DNA of 64,000 bases from an uncultured Mucilaginibacter sp. (GTDB taxonomy: Bacteria > Bacteroidota > Bacteroidia > Sphingobacteriales > Sphingobacteriaceae), in assembly GCA_903864275.1 (NCBI GenBank), contig CAIPFE010000037.1, positions 124,001 to 188,000 of the forward strand. Direction: 5' to 3'. Shown one piece after another: positions 36,726-46,293 of this stretch; position 1 is the first letter of the stretch; each line of letters starts with the position of its first letter. The notes beneath the pieces were generated by a model that did no database searches, was not told the DNA's origin, and worked only from the letters and a program-made list of their open reading frames with translations. The position numbers and the translations under genes are program-made.

Positions 36726-38681
36726 ATGAAATTTAAACTTAGATTTTTAATACTACTAAGTAGCTGTTTGTTCGTCATACAAAAAGCGAAGGCACAAGTC
36801 CGCCTGCCGCAATTGATCAGCGATGGCATGGTGCTGCAGCGGGATGTTAAAACAACCGTTTGGGGCTGGGCTTCGCCTCGTGAAAAAGTTACAGTTAAAT
36901 TTAATCATGGAGCTTACAAAGCTATGGCCAATGCAAATGGCCGGTGGTCTGTTAAGTTCGCTGCGATAAAAGCGGGCGGCCCTTATACGATGGACATAAG
37001 CGCCTCAAATCATATCATTATTCATAATATTTTAATTGGCGATGTTTGGTTCTGTTCGGGCCAATCGAATATGGTGCTGCCGATGGAGCGTGTTAAAGAA
37101 AAATACCCTGAAGATGTTGCTAACGCGGAATACCCCCAAATTCGGAACTTTTTTATTTCTACCTTATCCGATATAGGCAAAGTTCATGATGACCTTCCGC
37201 CCGGCAAATGGCGGGAATCTAACCCTAAAACTGTGCTTGATTTTGGTGCGGCCAGCTATTTTTTTGCAAAAGCCTTGTATAATAAATACCATATTCCTAT
37301 CGGCATCATCAACTCGAGCGTCGGCGGTACGCCCATACAGGCCTGGATAAGTGAAGAAGGTATGAAAAATCTAACTCAATATGCCGACCGCTTAACAGTT
37401 TTGAAGGACACCGCTTTTCTGAACAACATCCTGCGAAAGGATGCCGAACGGAAAAAGCTGGATGATAAGCCATCTAAACTAACCGATAAAGGCTTAACCG
37501 GGCCAAAAAAATGGTTCGACACAACCTACGTTGCGGAAGGCTGGCACAAATTCTGGCTACCGGGCTATTGGGCCGACCAGGGTGTTCGCGGGCTCAACGG
37601 CGTGGTGTGGTTTCGTAAGGAAATCAACGTCCCGGCCTCCATGACGGGAAAACCGGCCAAACTGTTTATGGGAAGAATAGTTGATGCCGACGAAACCTAC
37701 GTTAATGCTACGTTGGTCGGTAACATTACCTACCAGTATCCGCCAAGGAGGTATAATATAGCCCCGGGCCTATTGAAACCGGGCAGAAATATTATTGTGA
37801 TCAGGGTAACCAATACAATGGGAAAAGGTGGCTTTGTGCCTGATAAAAACTATTATTTGACCGCCGGCGACGAAAATATAGATCTCCGCGGCGACTGGCA
37901 GTATAAGGTAGGTGAAGTGTTTCCGACCAAAACCGGTGCGGATAACTATGCCTTCTTCTCCGCTCAAAATGAACCCACCGGCCTTTATAATGCCATGGTT
38001 GCACCGGCCATAAATTATGCCATAAAAGGTATACTGTGGTACCAGGGCGAGGCAAATACCCTCCGGCCAACCGAATACCAGCAATTATTACCCGCGCTTA
38101 TCACCGACTGGCGCAATAAATGGCACGAGGGCGAGATCCCCTTTATTTATGCGCAGCTTCCCGGCTTTATGGAAGTAAGTTACTCGCCCGAGGAAAGCAA
38201 ATGGGCGCAGCTGCGGGACGCACAATTGAAGGCCTTGTCAGTGCCCAATACCGCTATGGCGGTTACCATTGATGCCGGCGAGTGGAACGACGTCCATCCC
38301 TTGGATAAAAAGGATGTAGGCGACCGTTTGGCGCTGGGTGCTGAAAAAATTGCATACGGTGACACGGCGCTCGTAGCATCGGGTCCTCTTTATCAATCGG
38401 CAAAAACTGAGGGCAATAAAATTGAGATCACCTTTACGAGCACCGGCGGCGGGCTCGTCGCGAAGGGCAGCGGTGACCTGAGCCAATTTGCTATTGCTGA
38501 TCAGACCGGGAAATATGTTTGGGCCAATGCGATTATCAAGGATAATAAAGTGATCGTATGGAGCGATGAAATTGAACATCCCTTATATGTGCGTTATGCC
38601 TGGGCGGATAATCCCGAAGGCGCCAACCTGTATAATAAGAAAGGTCTGCCGGGATCACCGTTTACAACAGATACCAGGTAA
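36726..38681 (+). CDS. Sialate O-acetylesterase-like SGNH esterase
   Basis: A 651-residue exported esterase with a signal peptide ending near residue 24. The SGNH nucleophile lies in DVWFCSGQSNMVLPME. A GH2-like beta-sandwich insert occupies about 290-400 (GVVWFRKEINVPASMTG). The late motif WNDVHPLDKKDVGDRLA supplies the catalytic His. In xylan loci such enzymes are acetyl-xylan esterases (CE20-like), and that is the likely role here rather than sialate removal. It lies 16 bp after the CE15 stop and 21 bp before the deacetylase gene. Confidence 0.85.
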   Translation: MKFKLRFLILLSSCLFVIQKAKAQVRLPQLISDGMVLQRDVKTTVWGWASPREKVTVKFNHGAYKAMANANGRWSVKFAAIKAGGPYTMDISASNHIIIHNILIGDVWFCSGQSNMVLPMERVKEKYPEDVANAEYPQIRNFFISTLSDIGKVHDDLPPGKWRESNPKTVLDFGAASYFFAKALYNKYHIPIGIINSSVGGTPIQAWISEEGMKNLTQYADRLTVLKDTAFLNNILRKDAERKKLDDKPSKLTDKGLTGPKKWFDTTYVAEGWHKFWLPGYWADQGVRGLNGVVWFRKEINVPASMTGKPAKLFMGRIVDADETYVNATLVGNITYQYPPRRYNIAPGLLKPGRNIIVIRVTNTMGKGGFVPDKNYYLTAGDENIDLRGDWQYKVGEVFPTKTGADNYAFFSAQNEPTGLYNAMVAPAINYAIKGILWYQGEANTLRPTEYQQLLPALITDWRNKWHEGEIPFIYAQLPGFMEVSYSPEESKWAQLRDAQLKALSVPNTAMAVTIDAGEWNDVHPLDKKDVGDRLALGAEKIAYGDTALVASGPLYQSAKTEGNKIEITFTSTGGGLVAKGSGDLSQFAIADQTGKYVWANAIIKDNKVIVWSDEIEHPLYVRYAWADNPEGANLYNKKGLPGSPFTTDTR

Positions 38682-38702
38682 TAAATCAAATTATATATAA
38701 TC

Positions 38703-39509
38703 ATGAATATAAAAAGCTATTTACTGTTTATTGCTTTGTTACTAATAGCAGGAACGTCCAGGGCCCAAAACTCGCAGGCTTGGAACAACAAACAATGCGC
38801 CGTAGTGCTAACTTATGATGATGCCATAGATATTGACCTTGATAATGTGGTACCTGCATTGGATTCGATGAAATTCAGGGGTACGTTTTATATAATAGGG
38901 TCATCACCTGTCGTGGAAAAACGGATGAATAAATGGCGTAAGGCGGCAAAAGAGGGACATGAATTGGGGAACCATTCTTTATTTCATCCCTGCGACGGCA
39001 GTTTACCCGGCCGCAGCTTTGTTGGGCCGGATAACGATCTGAGCAAATACACCTTCAGCCGCGCCGTAGATGAGATCCGGGTAAACAATACCCTGCTTAA
39101 AGCCATTGACGGTAAGGACAGGCGCACTTTTGCCTACCCCTGCGGCGACCGTAAAATTGGTGATGTTTTTTTTTATGACCAGCTCCGAAAGGATTTTGCC
39201 GGTGCACGTGGGGTAACCCCTGAACTGCAAACTATAGATAAGGTGGACCTGGATAATATCGATTGTTACGCCATCAACGGGCAGTCTGCCGGGTACATGA
39301 TCGATCTTGTAAAAAAGGCTATGCAGACACATACGCTGCTGGTGTTTCTTTTCCACGGTGTTGGCGGTGGCCATAATCTTAATGTCGGCTTAAAAGAGCA
39401 TAGCCGGCTTCTGCATTTTATTAAGCAGAATGAAAAGGATATCTGGGTAGCGCCGATGGTGGAGGTTGCGGATCATATCAGGGAGTACCAGGCGGCAAAA
39501 GGGAATTGA
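38703..39509 (+). CDS. Secreted polysaccharide deacetylase (NodB fold)
   Basis: A 268-residue exported CE4-type enzyme with a signal peptide (residues 1-21). The NodB motif has Asp39-Asp40 in VLTYDDAID, and His91 and His95 in GNHSLFHPC bind the metal. Later FAYPCGDRKIG and LLVFLFHGVGG give the remaining active-site motifs. It removes acetyl groups from xylan or another polymer. It is the last gene of the CE15-esterase-deacetylase run and converges on lacI across a hairpin. Confidence 0.85.
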   Translation: MNIKSYLLFIALLLIAGTSRAQNSQAWNNKQCAVVLTYDDAIDIDLDNVVPALDSMKFRGTFYIIGSSPVVEKRMNKWRKAAKEGHELGNHSLFHPCDGSLPGRSFVGPDNDLSKYTFSRAVDEIRVNNTLLKAIDGKDRRTFAYPCGDRKIGDVFFYDQLRKDFAGARGVTPELQTIDKVDLDNIDCYAINGQSAGYMIDLVKKAMQTHTLLVFLFHGVGGGHNLNVGLKEHSRLLHFIKQNEKDIWVAPMVEVADHIREYQAAKGN

Positions 39510-39530
39510 TGGTTGTCTTGCCTCACCTAA

Positions 39531-39549
39531 CCCTTTCCAAAGGAGAGGG
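39531..39549. terminator. Hairpin between convergent genes
   Basis: CCCTTTCC (39531-39538) pairs with GGAGAGGG (39542-39549), one G-T pair, loop AAA. It lies 21 bp after the deacetylase stop and 38 bp from the lacI stop and can serve both. Confidence 0.65.
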
Positions 39550-39587
39550 CTTAAAAAGCTTTTTTGTAAGAAGAAAATATAGTTCTC

Positions 39588-40622
39588 TTACCCCAACCGT
39601 TTAGTCGATGATCTCACGATCAATTTTGGCTTAATGCTAATAATCTTGGGGACTACCTCGGTTTCTTCCTTACTATCCATCTCCTGGAAATAAAGATTTG
39701 CCACCGTTTTTCCCATGTACACGCTAAACTGGTCGATGGTGGTAATGGATGGGCTGGTTATTTCGGTAAAAGCTTCGTTGGAGTAACCGCAGATCCCCAG
39801 CTCCGACGGCACTTTAATGCCCATTGCCGTGGCCACTTCCAATACGCCGAGGGCCGAAAAATCAGACGTTGAGGCGAATATGGCATCGGGTGGTTCTGCA
39901 AGTCCGAGCAGTTTGCGGGTACCTTTGGCCCCCAGCTCTTTGGTCCAGGCATTTTCAACGATCAGTTCATCTAATATGGGCATGCCATATTTCGTTAGTG
40001 CATTTAAATAGCCCGTTTTGCGCTGCCTGAATATCTGCAGGTTCTGCGGGCCCTCGAGCAGGGCAATCCGTTTATAACCCTGCTCAATGATATGCGAGAC
40101 CGCCTCCAGCGATGCCTGTTCGTTGTCATTAATAACTTTTAATGTCTCCAACTCATCGGCCACACGATCAAATTGTATCAGTTCTATGCCATTGTCAATT
40201 ACGTTTTGTAAATGCCGATGATCCGAGCTATCTGCCGAAATGGATATCACGATACAATCAACATGTTGATTGATAAGGGTATTTACACATTTTATTTCTT
40301 TGCTTTGCAATTCGTTCGACTGGCAAATGATGAGGTTATAGCCCTTTTGATAGGAAGCTTCTTCGATGCCTGCAATTACATTTGAAAAGAAGTTTTGATT
40401 GATAAAAGGAACCACAACGCCGATGGTTTTGGAATGGCCTTTACGTAAATTGGAGGCGAGGGTGTTACGTTTATAATTTAATTCGGCAGCTGTTTTTAAT
40501 ATTAAATTTTTTGTCGTTTCGTTTACATGATTGCTATTGTTTAAGGCCCTCGAAACCGAAGATGCCGCAATATTCAGCTTCTCGGCAATGTCATAAATAG
40601 TAGTTCTCTTTTTGTTCCTCAT
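39588..40622 (-). CDS. LacI-family transcriptional regulator of the xylan genes
   Basis: A 344-residue repressor or activator. The N-terminal HTH reads TIYDIAEKLNIAASSVSRALNN, with the hinge helix near NTLASNLRKG. A periplasmic-binding-protein-like effector domain covers residues 60-340 (TIGVVVPFINQNFFSNVIAGI). It lies divergent from xylB with the palindrome GCAATCGATTGC at 40654-40665, 32 bp upstream of its own start, which suggests autoregulation. The same site occurs at 35056 and 51536. The effector is likely xylose, a xylo-oligomer or a uronate, but this is inferred. Confidence 0.9.
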   Translation of the reverse strand: MRNKKRTTIYDIAEKLNIAASSVSRALNNSNHVNETTKNLILKTAAELNYKRNTLASNLRKGHSKTIGVVVPFINQNFFSNVIAGIEEASYQKGYNLIICQSNELQSKEIKCVNTLINQHVDCIVISISADSSDHRHLQNVIDNGIELIQFDRVADELETLKVINDNEQASLEAVSHIIEQGYKRIALLEGPQNLQIFRQRKTGYLNALTKYGMPILDELIVENAWTKELGAKGTRKLLGLAEPPDAIFASTSDFSALGVLEVATAMGIKVPSELGICGYSNEAFTEITSPSITTIDQFSVYMGKTVANLYFQEMDSKEETEVVPKIISIKPKLIVRSSTKRLG

Positions 40623-40653
40623 TTACTTTGTAAAAATAGTAAAATAAATTACC

Positions 40654-40665
40654 GCAATCGATTGC
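40654..40665. promoter_or_regulatory. LacI-type operator GCAATCGATTGC
   Basis: Perfect palindrome in the spacer between lacI (-) and xylB (+). The 14-bp context is the same as at 35056. It lies 144 bp before the xylB start. Confidence 0.8.
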
Positions 40666-40809
40666 AGAATGAAAAAATAATTTAATTTCGCTGCGGAGAA
40701 AGTAGAGCCAGGAAACAAGAGTCAGGGAAAATAGTTTGCGTCGAATTGATAAAACCGGCATTTTTTGCCTTTGATTCTTGCTTCTCACAAACTTGTAAAC
40801 TAACATTGC

Positions 40810-42288
40810 ATGTTATTATTAGGGATAGATATAGGAACATCGTCAGTAAAAGTATCTATAGTTGATGCGGGATCGCAAAAAGTTATCGCGTCGGCACAAT
40901 ACCCTGACGAGGAATCGCCTATCATCGTTTTGCATCCTGGCTGGGCCGAGCAATCGCCGGAAATGTGGTGGAAACATACCCAGAAAGCGATAGAAATATG
41001 TAATGGCACGGGTTCATATGCTCCTGCCGATATTGCAGCCATAGGGATTGGCTACCAGATGCATGGTTTGGTTTTGGTTGATAAAAACCAAAAAGTACTT
41101 CGCAACAGCATTATATGGTGCGACAGCCGCGCCGTTGAAACAGGCGATAAAGCTTTTGATGCAATAGGAGAGGAGCATTGCCTCTCGCACCTTTTAAACT
41201 CGCCGGGTAACTTCACTGCTTCAAAACTGGCGTGGGTAAAAGAAAATGAACCCGAAATTTACGACCAGGTATACAAATTTATGCTGCCCGGCGATTTCAT
41301 TTCCATGCGGCTTACTGGTGAAATTTCTACCTCGGTTTCTTCCTTATCAGAGGGTATATTTTACGACTTTTTAGATAATCGATTGTCAAAAGATATCATC
41401 GATTATTTTGGTTTTGATGAGTCGCTTTTTCCGCCCATTGAGCCGGTGTTTTCATCAAATAGCGGACTGCTCTCTTCAGTCGCACAAAAATTAAATTTAA
41501 AACCGGGAATACCTGTTAGCTACAAAGCCGGGGACCAGCCGAACAATGCGCTTTCATTAAATGTATTGAACCCCGGTGAAGTTGCCGCAACCGCAGGCAC
41601 ATCAGGCGTAATTTATGGGGTAAGCGACCAGTTAACTTACGACAAGCAGTCGCGTGTTAATACATTTGCCCATGTAAACTATACCGAACAGCAAAAGCGC
41701 CTGGGTGTATTATTGTGCATAAACGGCGTAGGGAGCCTCTATCGCTGGACAAAAAATGTTTTCGGATCAGCAGAAAGCTATCTGCAAATGAACGCCAAAG
41801 CAAAACAAGCGCCCGCAGGCAGCGATGGCTTACTTGTATTACCTTTCGGGAACGGCGCCGAGCGCATGCTCAACAATAAAATAGTTGGCGCACAATTCAA
41901 TAACATCGATCTGAATATTCATACGCAGGCACATGTAATACGCGCGGTGCAGGAGGGTATTGCCTTTGCCTTCCGTTATGGCCTGGATATAATGCGCGAA
42001 AACGGCATGAACCCAACCGTTATAAGGGCAGGAAAAAACAACCTGTTTTTGAGCGAATTATTTACGGAAACGTTTGTAAATATAACAGGCGTCCCCGTTG
42101 AACTTTACAAAAATGACGGCAGCGCCGGGGCTGCGCTCGGCGCAGGCATCGGGGCTGGGATATTTTCCACACCCAAACAGGCTTTTGAACATACGCATCC
42201 TGTTCAACTAGTAGAGCCATCATCAAAACAATTGGAACCATTTTACCAGCAATGGAAAGCATTACTCGAAAAACAACTATCAACATAA
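40810..42288 (+). CDS. xylB: Xylulokinase
   Basis: A 492-residue FGGY-family kinase that phosphorylates D-xylulose to xylulose-5-phosphate. The N-terminal phosphate loop is LGIDIGTSSVKVSIVD. GYQMHGLVLVD and NSIIWCDSRA fit the substrate side, and ATAGTSGVIYG is the second phosphate loop. GNGAERMLNNKIVGAQF and the C-terminal GSAGAALGAGIGAGIF are also typical. It is first in the run xylB-xylA-symporter (40-bp and 136-bp gaps). The operator at 40654 lies upstream. Confidence 0.92.
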   Translation: MLLLGIDIGTSSVKVSIVDAGSQKVIASAQYPDEESPIIVLHPGWAEQSPEMWWKHTQKAIEICNGTGSYAPADIAAIGIGYQMHGLVLVDKNQKVLRNSIIWCDSRAVETGDKAFDAIGEEHCLSHLLNSPGNFTASKLAWVKENEPEIYDQVYKFMLPGDFISMRLTGEISTSVSSLSEGIFYDFLDNRLSKDIIDYFGFDESLFPPIEPVFSSNSGLLSSVAQKLNLKPGIPVSYKAGDQPNNALSLNVLNPGEVAATAGTSGVIYGVSDQLTYDKQSRVNTFAHVNYTEQQKRLGVLLCINGVGSLYRWTKNVFGSAESYLQMNAKAKQAPAGSDGLLVLPFGNGAERMLNNKIVGAQFNNIDLNIHTQAHVIRAVQEGIAFAFRYGLDIMRENGMNPTVIRAGKNNLFLSELFTETFVNITGVPVELYKNDGSAGAALGAGIGAGIFSTPKQAFEHTHPVQLVEPSSKQLEPFYQQWKALLEKQLST

Positions 42289-42327
42289 ATCAATCGGTGA
42301 AATCAAAAAAATAAAATCGGTGAAATC

Positions 42328-43656
42328 ATGAATATAATAACAGGAGAAAAAGAATATTTCAAAGGCATAAGCCAGGTAAAATTCGAAGGAACACAATCAG
42401 ATAACCCGCTGGCTTTTCGCTGGTATGACGAAAACAAGGTTGTGGCCGGGAAAACCATGAAAGACCATTTACGGTTTGCTTGTGCTTACTGGCATTCATT
42501 CTGTGGCAGCGGCGCGGATCCCTTTGGCGAGCCAACCCATTTGTTTCCATGGAACACCAGGACTGATGCGGTTGAGCGGGCGAAAGATAAAATGGATGCC
42601 GCGTTTGAGTTCATCACCAAAATGGGGCTGCATTACTACTGCTTTCATGATGTTGATGTGGTTGACTACACCGCCGATATAAATGAAAACGACCGGCGCT
42701 TACAGGCTTTGGTTGAATATGCAAAACAAAAACAAGCTGCCAGCGGCGTAAAATTGCTGTGGGGAACATCAAACCTGTTCAGCAACCGCCGATATATGAA
42801 CGGTGCCGCCACCAATCCCGATTTTCATGTGCTCAGCCATGCAGCTGCGCAGGTAAAGGCGGCTATGGATGCAACCATTGCCCTCGGCGGCGAAAATTAT
42901 GTGTTCTGGGGCGGACGTGAAGGGTATATGTCGCTGCTGAATACTGATATGAAGCGCGAGCAGGAACACCTGGCCCGGTTTTTACATACCGCAAAAGATT
43001 ACGCCCGTAAGCAAGGGTTTAAGGGGACATTCTTAATCGAACCAAAACCCTGTGAGCCAACCAAACATCAGTATGATTATGATGCTGCAACGGTATTGGG
43101 CTTTCTGCAAAAATACGACCTGATCAACGACTTTAAACTGAACCTCGAAGTTAACCATGCCACGCTGGCCGGTCATACTTTCCAGCACGAATTGACCGTG
43201 GCCGCAGGCGCCGGTTTATTAGGTTCAATGGACGCTAACCGCGGCGATATGCAAAACGGCTGGGATACCGACCAGTTCCCGAACGATATAAACGAAGTTA
43301 CAGAGATCATGATGATCGTACTGGAAGCCGGCGGTTTCCAGGGCGGCGGTATTAATTTCGACGCCAAAATACGCCGCAATTCAACCGACCCCGCCGACCT
43401 GTTTTATGCCCACATTGGCGGTATGGATATTTTTGCCAGGGCGCTTATTGCTGCGGATAACATCCTGCAGAAATCGGAATACCTGAAACTTCGGAAAGAC
43501 CGCTATGCCTCGTACGACACAGGCAGAGGAAAGGATTTTGAAGCAGGTAAGCTATCCCTCGAAGACCTGCGGGCCTTCGCCATTGAAAACGGCGAACCCA
43601 AAACCATTAGCGGCAAACAGGAATATATCGAAAATTTGATAAACAGGTTTGTTTAG
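42328..43656 (+). CDS. xylA: Xylose isomerase
   Basis: A 442-residue TIM-barrel enzyme that converts D-xylose to D-xylulose, of the longer class II length. The catalytic His lies in YYCFHDVDVVD. Lys and Glu of the metal sites are in FLIEPKPCEPTKHQYDYD, then LEVNHATLAGHTFQHE, SMDANRGD and GWDTDQFPND. All metal ligands appear intact. It starts 39 bp after the xylB stop. Confidence 0.95.
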   Translation: MNIITGEKEYFKGISQVKFEGTQSDNPLAFRWYDENKVVAGKTMKDHLRFACAYWHSFCGSGADPFGEPTHLFPWNTRTDAVERAKDKMDAAFEFITKMGLHYYCFHDVDVVDYTADINENDRRLQALVEYAKQKQAASGVKLLWGTSNLFSNRRYMNGAATNPDFHVLSHAAAQVKAAMDATIALGGENYVFWGGREGYMSLLNTDMKREQEHLARFLHTAKDYARKQGFKGTFLIEPKPCEPTKHQYDYDAATVLGFLQKYDLINDFKLNLEVNHATLAGHTFQHELTVAAGAGLLGSMDANRGDMQNGWDTDQFPNDINEVTEIMMIVLEAGGFQGGGINFDAKIRRNSTDPADLFYAHIGGMDIFARALIAADNILQKSEYLKLRKDRYASYDTGRGKDFEAGKLSLEDLRAFAIENGEPKTISGKQEYIENLINRFV

Positions 43657-43670
43657 TTAATTAAGTGATT

Positions 43671-43718
43671 GGTTGATTAAGTTGATTAGGTCGAAATGTC
43701 TAAAAAACTTAATCAACC
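43671..43718. repeat. Inverted repeat, 13-bp stem, with TTAATCAAC words
   Basis: GGTTGATTAAGTT (43671-43683) is the exact complement of AACTTAATCAACC (43706-43718), with a 22-nt loop. More copies of the word follow up to 43775. It lies between xylA and the symporter, so it could be a transcript stability or attenuation structure. Confidence 0.6.
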
Positions 43719-43792
43719 TACTCCAATTTAAATAACTCAATCGACCATCCAGTAACTTAATCCAACTCAATCAACTTCACACCGACCAAACG

Positions 43793-45484
43793 ATGAATCT
43801 AAAAACCCTCTCTTACGGCGATTATGCTGTGTTTCTTATCTATTTTGTAATAGTATCTCTCTATGGCTGGTGGGTATACAAGCGTAAAAACAAAAGTGAC
43901 GGTACCTCCAAAGGGTATTTTTTGGCCGAAGGGTCGTTAACATGGTGGGCGATAGGTGCATCATTAATTGCTTCAAATATTTCGGCCGAACAGATGGTGG
44001 GGATGAGCGGCTCGGGTTTTAAAATGGGGCTTGCGATTAGTACCTACGAGTGGATGGCTGCTGCAACGCTGGTTATTGTAGCCGTATTTTTTATCCCGGT
44101 TTACCTCAAAAACAAAATAGCCACTATGCCGCAGTTTTTGCACCAGCGGTATAACGGCACTGTGGCCATGATCATGGCGATATTTTGGCTTATGCTTTAT
44201 ATCGTGGTAAACCTGATGTCGATACTCTATCTGGGTACCGTCGCAATAGCAGGCATTTCCGGCTTAAGATTCGATGTGGTTATTGTGTCGTTGGCGGTTT
44301 TCGCCATCATTATCACCCTGGGCGGCATGAAGGTTATTGGCTACACCGACGTTATACAAGTATTCTTCCTGGTATTGGGCGGCCTGGCAGCCACCTACAT
44401 TGCATTGCATTTGATCAGCGAAAAATCAGGCACAACCGGACTTTGGAACGGCTTCAAGCTGTTGCGTGCAGATGCGGCCGACCACTTCCAAATGATATTC
44501 AAGAAAGGCAATGCAAACTACCTCGACCTGCCGGGCCTTTCGGTTCTTATTGGCGGCATGTGGATCACCAATTTAAATTACTGGGGCTGCAACCAATATA
44601 TCACACAACGTGCGCTGGGCGCTGATCTGAAAACCGCCCGCGCAGGTATCCTGTTCGCAGCCTTCCTGAAGTTACTGATGCCGGTCATCGTGGTATTGCC
44701 GGGTATAGCCGCTTATGTGCTTTATCAAAAGGGCATGTTTCACCAGGAAATGTTAAGCTCAAAAGGTGTTTTGGATGTTAACAAGGCTTACCCTTCCATA
44801 CTTAATTTATTGCCGAACTACCTCAAAGGACTTTCATTCGCGGCTCTGACCGCAGCTATCGTAGCATCGTTGGCCGGCAAAGCGAATAGTATAGCCACCA
44901 TATTTACTTTGGATATCTACAAAAAGGCAATAAATTCCAAAGCATCCGAAAAAAACCTGGTGAATACCGGTAAAGTAGCCGTAGTAGTTTCCATGATATT
45001 GGGCGTTTTACTATCATTTGTTATTGGCGACATGCTGATGGGCGAAGGCAAACAGGGCTTCCAGTATATACAGGAATACACCGGCTTTGTATCGCCCGGT
45101 ATATTCGCCATGTTCATCCTTGGTTTCTTCTGGAAAAAGGCAACCTCAAACGCCGCGTTATTTGCAACCATTGGCGGCCTGGCATTTGCTATCGTGTTTA
45201 AGTTTTTGCCGTACTGGACCAACCTTTCCTTCCTTACACCCTATGGCTTTTCAAAACTAAATGCCGACGGCGTTTACGAGATCCCTTTCCTCGACAGGAT
45301 GGGCTTCGTATTCATCATCTGTATTGTTGGCATGTATGTGATATCGATGATCGAAAATGCCAAAGGCTTACGCACAAACGGCCTTGAGGTGGATGTAAAT
45401 ATGTTTAAAACCAACCGGAGCTTTGCTATTGGCGCTATTGTGGTGGCAGTGGTATTAACCTTTTTGTATACTATGTTTTGGTAG
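43793..45484 (+). CDS. SSS-family sodium/sugar symporter
   Basis: A 563-residue, 14-helix transporter of the sodium:solute symporter family (SGLT-like). Family marks are FLAEGSLTWWAIGASLIASNISAEQMVG in helices 1-2, the TDVIQVF segment, YWGCNQYITQRALGA and AALTAAIVASLAGKANSIATIFTLDIY. The position after xylB-xylA and the shared operator region suggest xylose or xylo-oligomer uptake with sodium across the inner membrane. It is the last gene of the operon. A repeat cluster begins 71 bp downstream of its stop. Confidence 0.88.
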   Translation: MNLKTLSYGDYAVFLIYFVIVSLYGWWVYKRKNKSDGTSKGYFLAEGSLTWWAIGASLIASNISAEQMVGMSGSGFKMGLAISTYEWMAAATLVIVAVFFIPVYLKNKIATMPQFLHQRYNGTVAMIMAIFWLMLYIVVNLMSILYLGTVAIAGISGLRFDVVIVSLAVFAIIITLGGMKVIGYTDVIQVFFLVLGGLAATYIALHLISEKSGTTGLWNGFKLLRADAADHFQMIFKKGNANYLDLPGLSVLIGGMWITNLNYWGCNQYITQRALGADLKTARAGILFAAFLKLLMPVIVVLPGIAAYVLYQKGMFHQEMLSSKGVLDVNKAYPSILNLLPNYLKGLSFAALTAAIVASLAGKANSIATIFTLDIYKKAINSKASEKNLVNTGKVAVVVSMILGVLLSFVIGDMLMGEGKQGFQYIQEYTGFVSPGIFAMFILGFFWKKATSNAALFATIGGLAFAIVFKFLPYWTNLSFLTPYGFSKLNADGVYEIPFLDRMGFVFIICIVGMYVISMIENAKGLRTNGLEVDVNMFKTNRSFAIGAIVVAVVLTFLYTMFW

Positions 45485-45554
45485 GAGGAGGACTTTAAGG
45501 GTTTGTATAAATTTCAACTGAACGTCTCCCCGGCAGGGGCTTTTCACCATGCCG

Positions 45555-45700
45555 GCGTTCACGTTCGCGTTCACTTCGCCACAGCGCACGCATATTTAAA
45601 TACATGAACGCCTGAAAATCAATTAGTTGATTTTTGCAAATACTCAAAAAATGCAAAAACGAATATTTCGTGGAAATAGCCTTTCGGCGACGAAAAAAAC
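45555..45700 (-). repeat. Dispersed repeat, cluster 3 terminal unit (reverse)
   Basis: In reverse orientation. The doubled end is seen as GCGTTCAC at 45555-45562 and 45567-45574, then ATGAACGC (45604-45611), a perfect first stem (AAAATCAA TTAG TTGATTTT), TTTTTGCATTTTTTGAG read on the - strand, and TCGCCGAAAGG. The doubled end faces the symporter 3' end. Confidence 0.85.
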
Positions 45701-45702
45701 AA

Positions 45703-45828
45703 CTCCCTCCTGAGGGAGGAGTGCGGCTGAATGTGACGTGGCGGGGAGGGGTTTCGCCGCCATGCCGCAGCGTATAAACGGTTGCCCGCATAGTTCGCTA
45801 ACCCCACCCTTCCCCGCCCCAAGGCGGG
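45703..45828. repeat. GC-rich hairpin element inside repeat cluster 3
   Basis: CTCCCTC pairs with GAGGGAG (45703-45718). GGCGGGGA (45740-45747) pairs with TCCCCGCC (45811-45818), and CCCGCC (45813-45818) can instead pair with GGCGGG (45823-45828). It occupies the place where the spacing predicts a missing unit of the cluster. Origin is unknown. Confidence 0.5.
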
Positions 45829-45977
45829 AATCGCACCTGGCCGCCGCTTTTATTAATCTTCCGAACACTCATAAAGTAATCTCCAACAAACCGTAATGTG
45901 CGGTTGAACGAAGCAAACCGGGGCTTGCAGGTGATAACAACGGCAAGGGCCAAAAAAATATCAAATGCAACAGCGTA

Positions 45978-46090
45978 GCGTTCACTTGGCGCTAACACGG
46001 GCGATTTATTTATCGTTATTGACTGAATATCAATTACTTGATTTTTGCAAATATCCAAAATGCGCAAAAAGAACATTTTATGGCAATGCC
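45978..46090 (-). repeat. Dispersed repeat, cluster 3 unit 2 (reverse)
   Basis: GCGTTCAC at 45978-45985, then a loop, an imperfect first stem (ATATCAATTACTTGATTTTTGC) read on the + strand, and the A-rich half up to GCCTTTT. The distance from the matching box of the previous unit is 411 bp, about two steps. Confidence 0.75.
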
Positions 46091-46163
46091 TTTTAAGACA
46101 ATAAAAACTACAGCTTTTACCTTTTGCCTTTCACCCCCCCCGACAGCCATCGGGGACCTTTTA

Positions 46164-46250
46164 CCAGCGTTAGCGTTCACTTCGCAACAGCACAGGCAAG
46201 TAAAATTACGGGAACGCCTGAAAATCAAATAGTTGAATTTTATAAAATTC
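46164..46250 (-). repeat. Dispersed repeat, cluster 3 unit 3 (reverse)
   Basis: GCGTTCACTTCGCAACAG (from 46173) with a partial doubled end GCGTT before it, then GGAACGCCTGAAAATCAA, and a drifted first stem. The T-rich half is lost at about 46250, 44 bp before the 3' end of the NACHT gene. The distance to the previous unit is 195 bp. Confidence 0.7.
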
Positions 46251-46293
46251 TGGAGGTTAGCACATTCATGGGCGAGGGCCGATATTTTCAGTT

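Larger units (their letters stand above)
45485..46293. other. Repeat-filled spacer between symporter and NACHT gene
   Basis: 809 bp with no gene. Three reverse repeat units and a GC-rich hairpin element fill most of it. The stretch 45830-45975 has no recognised structure. Confidence 0.6.

Noticed and set aside
41383..41396. Further LacI operator inside xylB (AATCGATTGTC)
   Set aside because: Only a partial match and inside coding sequence.
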